DNA from: Acrocarpospora macrocephala
GTDB lineage: Bacteria > Actinomycetota > Actinomycetes > Streptosporangiales > Streptosporangiaceae
Direction of reading: 5' to 3'
Length of the DNA: 48,030 bases
Assembly (NCBI RefSeq): GCF_009687865.1
Contig: NZ_BLAE01000087.1
Location: 1-48,030 of the forward strand
The translations under genes were made by a program, and so were the position numbers. Of this stretch, positions 42,308 through 48,030 are shown one piece after another (position 1 is the stretch's first letter; each line of letters starts with the position of its first letter). A model generated the notes under the pieces. The model made no database searches, was not told the origin of the DNA, and was given only the letters and a program-made list of their open reading frames with translations.

Positions 42308-43590
42308 GGCCTTATGAAGGGTACGTCTACGCCTATCCACACAAAACGGCGTACCGCCCGCTTGACCCGCGCCCGCCGCTCAAGGAGGTCTGGGCGGACG
42401 AGCGTACTGACGCGCTCTTCCTCTACCTGCATGTCCCCTTTTGTGAGATGCGGTGCGGCTTCTGCAACCTGTTCACCAGGACCGGCGCCCCGGCGGACCT
42501 CGTCACTTCCTACCTCGACGCGCTCCAGCGCCAGGCGGAAGTCGTGCGCCAGGCCCTGCCACCCACCACCCGCTTCGCCACCGCGGCCATCGGTGGCGGC
42601 ACGCCCACCTACCTGGAGGCCGCGGAACTGTCCCGTCTTCTCGACCTGGCCAAGCAGACCATGGGCGCCGACTTCTCCACCACCCCGCTCGCGATCGAGA
42701 CCTCCCCGGCCACCGCCACCCCCGATCGCCTGGCTGTCCTCGCCGAACATGGCACCAGGCGCATCTCGATCGGCGTACAGAGCTTCATCGACGCCGAGGC
42801 CAGAGCCGCACTGCGCCCACAGCGCCGCGCCGAGGTCGAAACCGCCCTGGCCGCCATCCGCACGGCCGCGTTTCCCACGCTCAACATTGATCTGATCTAC
42901 GGCATCGACGGCCAAACATCCGCGACCTGGCGCCAATCCCTCGACGCGGCCCTTGCCTGGCACCCGGAAGAGATCTACCTCTACCCGCTCTACGTCCGAC
43001 CGCTCACCGGCTTGGGACGACACGGCCGCGACTGGGACGACCAGCGCCTCACGCTCTACCGCCAGGGCCGCGACCACCTGCTGACCTCCGGCTACGAACA
43101 GGTCTCCATGCGGATGTTCCGGCTGCCCGGCACGGACTCCGGCACCGGCTACTGCTGCCAGCGCGACGGCATGGTCGGTCTCGGCTGCGGTGCCCGTTCG
43201 TATACGTCGCGCCTGCATTACTCCTTCGAGTACGCCGTGGGCGTACGTCACGTACGCGCGATCATCGACGAGTTCGTCCAGCTGCCGCGCCCCGCGTTCG
43301 CCTTCGCCAACATCGGCTTCGCCCTCGACGACGGCGAACGTCGCCGCCGTCATCTCATCCAGTCTCTGCTCCAGGCGGAAGGCCTCGACCGTGCTGCCTA
43401 CCGGGGACGTTTCGGCAGCGACGCGCTTGAGGACTTCCCGCTCGAGGCTTTGGCGGAACGCGGCTGGGTGGAGGACGACTCCGCTCGCGTAGGGCTGACC
43501 CCCGAGGGCCTGGCCTATTCCGACGCCATCGGCCCCGCCCTCTTCTCAGACCGGGTCCGCGACCTGATGGATTCCTATGGCCTCCGCTGA
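42304..43590 (+). CDS. STM4012-family radical SAM protein (HemW-like)
   Basis: Radical SAM enzyme of 428 residues in the coproporphyrinogen-dehydrogenase-like group. Cys47, Cys51 and Cys54 (PFCEMRCGFCNLF) bind the [4Fe-4S] cluster. GGGTPTYL and the HemN/HemW-type RISIGVQSF and NIDLIYGIDGQT follow. The C-terminal ~90 residues form a winged-helix-like domain. TTG at 42304 is chosen because AGGAGAG lies 6 bases upstream and it overlaps the previous stop; GTG at 42298 would sit on the ribosome site. A fragment of a similar gene is at 34459. True heme chemistry is not implied by the context. Confidence 0.87.
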   Translation: MRPYEGYVYAYPHKTAYRPLDPRPPLKEVWADERTDALFLYLHVPFCEMRCGFCNLFTRTGAPADLVTSYLDALQRQAEVVRQALPPTTRFATAAIGGGTPTYLEAAELSRLLDLAKQTMGADFSTTPLAIETSPATATPDRLAVLAEHGTRRISIGVQSFIDAEARAALRPQRRAEVETALAAIRTAAFPTLNIDLIYGIDGQTSATWRQSLDAALAWHPEEIYLYPLYVRPLTGLGRHGRDWDDQRLTLYRQGRDHLLTSGYEQVSMRMFRLPGTDSGTGYCCQRDGMVGLGCGARSYTSRLHYSFEYAVGVRHVRAIIDEFVQLPRPAFAFANIGFALDDGERRRRHLIQSLLQAEGLDRAAYRGRFGSDALEDFPLEALAERGWVEDDSARVGLTPEGLAYSDAIGPALFSDRVRDLMDSYGLR

Positions 43591-44536
43591 CGGTGCCGGG
43601 GAATCGGCCGGGCGGGTGCCGCTGTCGATCTGGGACATCACGCCCCGGCACGTGGACGCGCCGCCGGTTGGTGCCGTTTCCAGGCCCCGGGAGCTGACCA
43701 TTCTCTACCGGGGTCCATTGGCCAGCTGTGACTATGACTGCGCGTACTGCCCCTTCGCGAAGCGTCGCGACAGCCCCGCCCGGTTACGCGCCGACCGGGA
43801 GGCGCTGGCCCGCTTCACCGGATGGGTCGCGGCGCAGGACTTCCCGATCTCGGTGCTGTTCACGCCGTGGGGTGAGGCGCTCGTCAGATCGTGGTACCGC
43901 ACGGCGATGATGGAATTGAGCCACCTGGCCCACGTCCCCAGGGTGGCCATCCAGACCAACCTGAGCAGCCGGCTGACCTGGCTCGCCGGAGCCGACCTGG
44001 ACACGCTCGCCCTCTGGGTCACCTACCATCCCAGCCAGGTGACGCACGACCGGTTCCTGGCCAGATGCCGGGAGTTGCTCACCCGCGGAGTGCGTTTCAG
44101 CGTGGGCGTGGTCGGCATGCCCGACCAGGTCGAGCAGGCCAGGCGGCTGCGGGCGGAACTGCCTGCCGAGGTCTATCTATGGATCAATGCCGCCGAAGGC
44201 CATGCCTACTCCGATCAGGAGGCGGCGATCTGGACGGCCATCGACCCATTGTTCGACTACAGCAGGCAGCCACACCGCAGCTTCGGGCTGCCCTGCCGCA
44301 CCGGCCAGACCGTGGTGTCCGTCGACGGCGAGGGCACAGTGCGGCGATGCCACTTCGTCATGCAGACGATCGGCAACCTCTACGACGGGTCAGCCCTGCG
44401 TGCACTCCGACCCCGCCCGTGCCCGCTTCCCGTGTGCGACTGCCACATCGGATATGTCCATCTCGAACCGCTTGACCTCTACCGGACGTTCGCCGGTGGC
44501 CTGCTCGAACGCGTGCCCGCCGGCTGGCCATGTTGA
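43577..44536 (+). CDS. STM4011-family radical SAM protein
   Basis: Last gene of the operon; up to 319 residues. Cys-x3-Cys-x2-Cys is SCDYDCAYCPFAK (cluster cysteines near residues 51-58). The C-terminal region has RRCHFVMQTIGNLYDG and PVCDCHIGYVHL, resembling the auxiliary-cluster (SPASM/Twitch) region of peptide- and small-molecule-modifying enzymes. The ATG at 43577 lies 14 bases inside the previous gene; family members often begin nearer TILYRGPL, so the N-terminal ~40 residues are uncertain. It abuts the convergent DUF6745-like gene with no spacer. Confidence 0.86.
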   Translation: MASADGAGESAGRVPLSIWDITPRHVDAPPVGAVSRPRELTILYRGPLASCDYDCAYCPFAKRRDSPARLRADREALARFTGWVAAQDFPISVLFTPWGEALVRSWYRTAMMELSHLAHVPRVAIQTNLSSRLTWLAGADLDTLALWVTYHPSQVTHDRFLARCRELLTRGVRFSVGVVGMPDQVEQARRLRAELPAEVYLWINAAEGHAYSDQEAAIWTAIDPLFDYSRQPHRSFGLPCRTGQTVVSVDGEGTVRRCHFVMQTIGNLYDGSALRALRPRPCPLPVCDCHIGYVHLEPLDLYRTFAGGLLERVPAGWPC

Positions 44537-45745
44537 TCAGGTCTGCTGCACCGGGGCGTACTGTTCCTCGGATAGGCCGAAGGTCCATGCGACGCCTTGG
44601 CGTGCGCTGGTGACCCACGGCGGCACCCGCAGGAAGTAGGTTCGGCGGGTGCCATCGGGCTCCGGAGTGGAGTTGATCACCTCGACCATGACGAGGGGCT
44701 CGTCGTCGGCGAGTTCAGCCCTCCAGAGCACCCCGGTGTTGTCCTTGTGAATAGCGGCGGCTCCGGACTCCTTCAGGTAGCGATCGAGTCCGTAGTGTTC
44801 GAGCATCACCCGGCGCAACTCGGCGTTGGACTCCAGCCTGATGCTCGTCGCGGACAGATCGGCCATGGTGGCACCGAACTCTGGAGGGACGGGCATGCCG
44901 TGCCAGGCGTGCAGCGCGAACCCGTCCGAAAAGGCGAGCGCAGGGCCCACAGCTCGGTGCAGGCGCCCCAGGTCGTCACGGTGCAGTTCGACCGGGCGCT
45001 CACAAATCAGGACGACCCGCTCGAACGGCCACCACCATCCGGCTTCCCGTGCCACGCGCATCAGGCCGCTGATCGGGGTGAGATCGATCTCGAAGGTCTG
45101 CTCTAGGCCCGCGAAGAACGCGAGCCAGGGAGCGTCGTGCTGCCCGAGAACCGCGCCGAGGGTCGCCCGGCGAAGTAGGGCCTCGACCTGACCGTCCATT
45201 TCTCCCTGGCCGCGCGGTTCTGGCCGACGGGCCGCTGGCACGGTCGGTTCCGCAGGCGCGGTGGTTTGCGCGGGTGCGGCAGCCAGGTGACCGATGCCCC
45301 GCCGTATCTCACCCACAAGCCGGTTGACCCCCGGCCACAAGTTCGCGTTGATGAACTCCCACGCCGCAGCCCAGGCGACGGGCGTGAGCAGGGAGACGGC
45401 CTGGGCTCTGACCCGTTCCCACTGCTGGGTTCTGACGACGTCGCGGACGAGTGACCCGGGAACGAGCCCGTGGAGCGCCGGGGGGAGGACCTTCGATTCC
45501 CGGAGGGTGCTGCGGGCTGCTGTGTCACCGGCGAGGACCACGGCGGCTACGGCGGCTTGCGCGGGCGAGGCGAACCAGATGATCTGCTCCGGTTCGGGCA
45601 GTCCGGCGTCGCGGTATGCGGCGCGGACGCCTTCCTCGGCCGCGGCACGGTTCGCCGGCCCGGTGGCGTGGGCGGCGAGGTCCCACTGGTCGACGGCGTC
45701 GGCGAGACACGCGGCCAGTTCGGGCGGGAGGGCAAGGGTGGTCAT
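44537..45745 (-). CDS. DUF6745-like protein, function unknown
   Basis: Protein of 402 residues. The N-terminal part is helical and Ala-rich, followed by a Pro/Ala linker (about 155-180). The C-terminal region holds the strongest motifs: WWWPFERVVLICERP, LAFSDGFALHAWHGMPVP and YFLRVPPWV, which I associate with the DUF6745 family. It has no recognisable catalytic signature. It is preceded 45 bases upstream by a small histidine-rich gene on the same strand, and the two are probably an operon. The gene ends exactly where the STM4011-family gene ends, facing it. Confidence 0.78.
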   Translation of the reverse strand: MTTLALPPELAACLADAVDQWDLAAHATGPANRAAAEEGVRAAYRDAGLPEPEQIIWFASPAQAAVAAVVLAGDTAARSTLRESKVLPPALHGLVPGSLVRDVVRTQQWERVRAQAVSLLTPVAWAAAWEFINANLWPGVNRLVGEIRRGIGHLAAAPAQTTAPAEPTVPAARRPEPRGQGEMDGQVEALLRRATLGAVLGQHDAPWLAFFAGLEQTFEIDLTPISGLMRVAREAGWWWPFERVVLICERPVELHRDDLGRLHRAVGPALAFSDGFALHAWHGMPVPPEFGATMADLSATSIRLESNAELRRVMLEHYGLDRYLKESGAAAIHKDNTGVLWRAELADDEPLVMVEVINSTPEPDGTRRTYFLRVPPWVTSARQGVAWTFGLSEEQYAPVQQT

Positions 45746-45790
45746 GGTTTTCCTGGTTGTCGAGGGGCGGGCAGCGGACCGGCCGTGTCT

Positions 45791-46111
45791 CTAGTCGGCG
45801 ACGTATCGGCGGTAGGTGCCGGGCACGTATTCCCACTGCCGCACCACCCGGAACCACCCTTTCGGCAGCGAGATAACGGCATGCTCCTCGTGCACCAGCC
45901 GCCCGCCCTCCGGTAGATGAAGGAACTCGGGAACTCCGGAATCCCGGCCTAAAAGCAACGTGCCGGGACCCGGAATGGCATGCGCATGTCCAGTCGCCTC
46001 ACCAAGTGCCAAAACCAGCCGGCCGCGCGCGTCCCGGGACGCGGCTTGCAGATGCTCGGGCACTGATTCGCCGTCGACCGGCATGATCAGAATGTCTCCC
46101 TGACGGAACAC
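45791..46111 (-). CDS. Small histidine-rich protein, possibly cupin-like
   Basis: Protein of 106 residues. GTG at 46111 is chosen because GAGGAGG lies 4 bases upstream; a longer open frame runs into the direct repeat and is not credible. Beta-rich pattern FRQGDILIMPV, then GEATGHAHAI (His42, His44), FLHLPEGG (His65) and VHEEHAVISLP (His74, His77) suggest a small barrel with a metal site. No named family was recognised. It precedes the DUF6745-like gene and is likely its functional partner (inference from spacing). Confidence 0.75.
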   Translation of the reverse strand: MFRQGDILIMPVDGESVPEHLQAASRDARGRLVLALGEATGHAHAIPGPGTLLLGRDSGVPEFLHLPEGGRLVHEEHAVISLPKGWFRVVRQWEYVPGTYRRYVAD

Positions 46112-46212
46112 GGAACCTCCTCGTCGTTGCTTGAGAAGGTAGAGGCCGGCACCGACAATTCCGCTCCGTCGAGGCGCGCGCAGGGGTTTCTTGGTCGTGT
46201 GCGGCTGGGGGT

Positions 46213-46325
46213 CGGCGAAGTCGTTCGAGCGGGTGGCGGACCGGTGACCAGGTGGCCGAGTCGAATGCCCGGCGCTTCGCCGGTGTTGGCCGGACGGCTT
46301 GATCCCACGCACGAGGTCGCAGCCG
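46213..46325 (+). repeat. Long direct repeat, right copy, bounding the 11-kb island
   Basis: About 93 percent identical by eye to 34753-34866 and in the same orientation. The next bases resemble the other copy only briefly (ATCACTC). It lies about 100 bases upstream of the small histidine-rich gene, so that gene's promoter lies within or next to it. Confidence 0.93.
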
Positions 46326-46341
46326 CCCGCCTGCCCATCAC

Positions 46342-46374
46342 TCTCGACCAGACGCTCTGATCGTTGTACGGCGG
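46342..46374 (+). pseudogene. Scrap of an AlgJ-like gene 3' end
   Basis: 33 bases match 39368-39400 with three differences. They cover the last codons (LDQTL against LDRTL), the stop codon and the next 15 bases of the AlgJ-like gene. No more of that gene is present here. Confidence 0.75.
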
Positions 46375-46375
46375 G

Positions 46376-46582
46376 GGCGCTCCCGGTGATTGCGGCGTGC
46401 TCACGCTCGCGGGGCGCGCCGACAGAGAGGACCTCGGCTACCAGGCACTCCTTGGGGTGATCAACATCGGAGTTGGCTCCCGCTTCCATGATCGTGCGTT
46501 GGAGGCGCTGCGCGTCGCCGCCACGCGGGCGACGGGTCGCGTGGGCGATACCGCTCGCGACTACCTTGAGACGTTGCCCTGA
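46376..46582 (+). pseudogene. Truncated coding remnant, unknown
   Basis: An open stretch with fair codon bias and no credible start encodes LGYQALLGVINIGVG and then ALRVAATRATGRVGDTARDY, a helical pattern like one or two HEAT-type repeats, before a stop. It is probably the 3' end of a gene whose front was lost when the AlgJ-like scrap joined here. Family not recognised. Confidence 0.4.
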
Positions 46583-46610
46583 TGGCCTGAGGCGCCGCGA
46601 CGGGTAACGA

Positions 46611-46790
46611 ACCGGGCTCAGCACGGATACAGCGGTCGCGCCAGTCCTTGATCCGGTTGATGCAGCGTTCGGCCGTGTTGCGTTCCTTGTACAGATCCCG
46701 GTCATGGCGGATTGGGCGGCCACCCCGCGATCCGCGGTTCTTACGGTTGGGCGCCTGGTCGGCTTTCTCGGGAATCACCGCCCGGATACG
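46611..46790 (-). mobile_element. IS5-type transposase remnant
   Basis: The minus strand encodes RIRAVIPEKADQ, NRGSRGGRP and LYKERNTAERCINRIKDWRD, which match the C-terminal catalytic part (with the DDE glutamate in ERC-N-R-K) of IS5-family transposases. Neither the N-terminal domain nor terminal inverted repeats are visible, so it is a dead fragment of about 180 bp. Confidence 0.82.
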
Positions 46791-46895
46791 GTGCCGGCGC
46801 TCCGGGCGCGGGCGGTGAAGGTCTTCCACGACCACGGCGCCCGCGAATACGACGAGTTCACCGGCGGTCCGGCCGCCGAGGCCGCCGCGCGCTGA
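46787..46895 (+). pseudogene. 3' coding remnant, unknown
   Basis: A short frame with very strong G/C third positions encodes AVKVFHDHGAREYDEFTGG and an Ala-rich end, then stops. The upstream part is replaced by the transposase remnant, so it appears to be the tail of a gene cut by the insertion sequence. Family not recognised. Confidence 0.4.
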
Positions 46896-46990
46896 AAGCC
46901 GCCCGCCGCGGATTTTCAACGAAGTTTCAGCAGGCCCTTCGAATCTTCCGGTGTCAGCACGAAGCGCCACCCTCCACCGGAAGGATCCCC

Positions 46991-48030
46991 ATGAACCTCA
47001 CCCGCATAGGAGCACAGAGCGGCCTGCGATTCGCCCGCCGCCTCAGCGCCGGGCTGGCCACCACGGCTGTCCTGGGATCGGGATTGATCGCCATCACCAC
47101 GACGCCGGCCGCTGCCGTGTCCCGCGACTCCATCGTCTCGGTCGCGCAAAGCCAGCTGAACAACGCATCGCGCAACCACGAGCAGCCGCTGGGGAGCGGG
47201 TGCAACTACTACACCGGCTACTTCCGAACCTGGAAGCCCGCAGCCGGTTGCCCCGCCACCGACGGAGTTCAGTGGCGTGACAGCGACTGGTGCGCCGACT
47301 TCTCCAAGTACGTATGGAAGAACGCCGGCGTGCCGTACGCCGATGTGCCCGAGACCAGCGGAGGCGTGCTCACCGGCTGGGCCAGCTCGTTCAAGGACTA
47401 CGGCACGACGCACGGCACCTGGCACACCCGCGCCAGCGGCTACACACCGCAGCCGGGCGACGCCCTTGTCTTCGACTGGGACCAGAACGGCGTCATCGAT
47501 CACGTCGGGATCGTCAAGTCGGCGAGCGGCAGCACGGTCTACACCATCGAAGGCAACAGCGGCGATCGCATCAAGGAGAACAGTTACTCCCGCACCAACA
47601 TCGACATCGTCGGCTACTCCAGCCCCGTGGGTGCGGGTGATATCGACGACCCTCTTCCTGTTCCTGGCACTCCCTCTGGCGGTCCGGCGGTGGTGCACGA
47701 GGGCTTCGTCAGCATGTTCACGCGGAACGCCGCCGATGGTCATATCCAGGAGACGTACCTGCCGGGGATCGGCTCTCCCTGGTACAGCCAGGACATCAGC
47801 GCCGACGCCGGCACTCCGGCTTCCGCGACCAAGCCGGTCGCGGTGGTGCATGAGGGTTACACCAGTATCTTCACCGTCAACGCCTCGAACGGGCATCTCC
47901 AGGAGACCTATCTGCCCAGGGTTGGCGCGGCCTGGGTGACCCAGGACCTCAGCGTTGGTGCGGGCACTCCGGCGGCGGCCAATGTGACGCCTGCCGTGGT
48001 GGTGCATGAGGGTTACACCAGCGTCTTCAC
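46991..48030 (+). CDS. Secreted CHAP amidase with beta-rich repeats (incomplete)
   Basis: About 347 residues are visible and the gene continues past the window end. A signal peptide (residues 1-42, ending TPAAAVS) is followed by a CHAP peptidoglycan-hydrolase domain with Cys101 (DSDWCADFSKYVW), His171 (VIDHVGIV) and the third polar residue in IEGNSGD. From about 232 come tandem units of roughly 51 residues, AVVHEGYTSIFT...GHLQETYLP...WVTQDLS, two complete and a third cut off; they look like blades of a beta-propeller or lectin-like wall-binding module. GGAAGGA precedes the ATG. It follows the graveyard of insertion-sequence debris. Confidence 0.85.
   Translation, partial: MNLTRIGAQSGLRFARRLSAGLATTAVLGSGLIAITTTPAAAVSRDSIVSVAQSQLNNASRNHEQPLGSGCNYYTGYFRTWKPAAGCPATDGVQWRDSDWCADFSKYVWKNAGVPYADVPETSGGVLTGWASSFKDYGTTHGTWHTRASGYTPQPGDALVFDWDQNGVIDHVGIVKSASGSTVYTIEGNSGDRIKENSYSRTNIDIVGYSSPVGAGDIDDPLPVPGTPSGGPAVVHEGFVSMFTRNAADGHIQETYLPGIGSPWYSQDISADAGTPASATKPVAVVHEGYTSIFTVNASNGHLQETYLPRVGAAWVTQDLSVGAGTPAAANVTPAVVVHEGYTSVF

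Noticed and set aside
42304-43590. Assignment as the heme enzyme HemN/HemW
   Set aside because: The radical SAM core is similar, but the operon context and overall family match point to the STM4012 group, so a heme role is not claimed.
45791-46723. A longer 310-codon version of the small histidine-rich gene
   Set aside because: The extra N-terminal part reads through the direct repeat and the gene scraps, while a strong ribosome site marks GTG 46111 as the start.

Overview
The window is high-G+C DNA with strong G/C preference at third codon positions. It carries a mycothiol-dependent formaldehyde dehydrogenase, an acyl-CoA carboxylase epsilon subunit, an IdeR/DtxR-type iron box and many apparently leaderless promoters. 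Together these point to an actinobacterium, probably of the Streptosporangiales type; that placement is inference and no rRNA gene is present. No tRNA, rRNA or CRISPR array was seen.

Layout. 0.1-5 kb: a membrane LysM-BTAD protein and two exported proteins, probably the tail of a Tad-pilus-like operon. 5-7 kb: an alkylation-repair pair (Ogt and an Ada-AlkA fusion), then a NYN-domain protein. 8-10 kb: acyl-CoA carboxylase beta and epsilon subunits, with an unusual 73-bp tandem repeat upstream. 10-17 kb: an APC permease, an ABC exporter pair and PEP carboxylase. 17-20 kb: a YdeP/FdhF-type molybdoenzyme with its FdhD maturase. 20-24.2 kb: biotin ligase, a PH-domain membrane protein coupled to a class III adenylate cyclase, then mycothiol-dependent formaldehyde detoxification (MscR plus an MBL hydrolase). 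24.2-25 kb: an iron-storage operon (bfd-bfr) behind two IdeR-like boxes and ended by a clear terminator. 25-34 kb: a two-component system, GtrA, a lipoprotein, purK-purE, a UDP-glucose dehydrogenase and an acyl-CoA dehydrogenase; this part looks like core chromosome.

From about 33.4 kb the character changes. A small RHH/PIN toxin-antitoxin module sits between two copies of the 3' end of the acyl-CoA dehydrogenase gene, followed by a patchwork of gene scraps. Then comes an 11.3-kb segment bounded by 113-114-bp direct repeats (34753-34866 and 46213-46325). It contains a two-component system, an MBOAT/AlgJ-like O-acetylation pair divergent from it across a large palindrome, a five-gene operon matching the Salmonella STM4015-STM4014-STM4013-STM4012-STM4011 families, and a convergent pair (a DUF6745-like protein plus a small histidine-rich protein). 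To its right lie more scraps, an IS5-type transposase remnant and a secreted CHAP amidase with beta-rich repeats that runs off the window.

The most promising undescribed system is the STM4011-STM4015 operon (39460-44536): an LRR-like protein, an ATP-grasp enzyme, an alkaline-phosphatase-superfamily hydrolase, a HemW-like radical SAM enzyme and a second radical SAM enzyme. All five are joined by overlapping stop/start codons. To my knowledge the families are named only after Salmonella locus tags and have no assigned pathway. The second theme is a set of duplicated gene 3' ends, each spanning a stop codon, scattered through 30.4-46.4 kb; they suggest the region was assembled by recombination.
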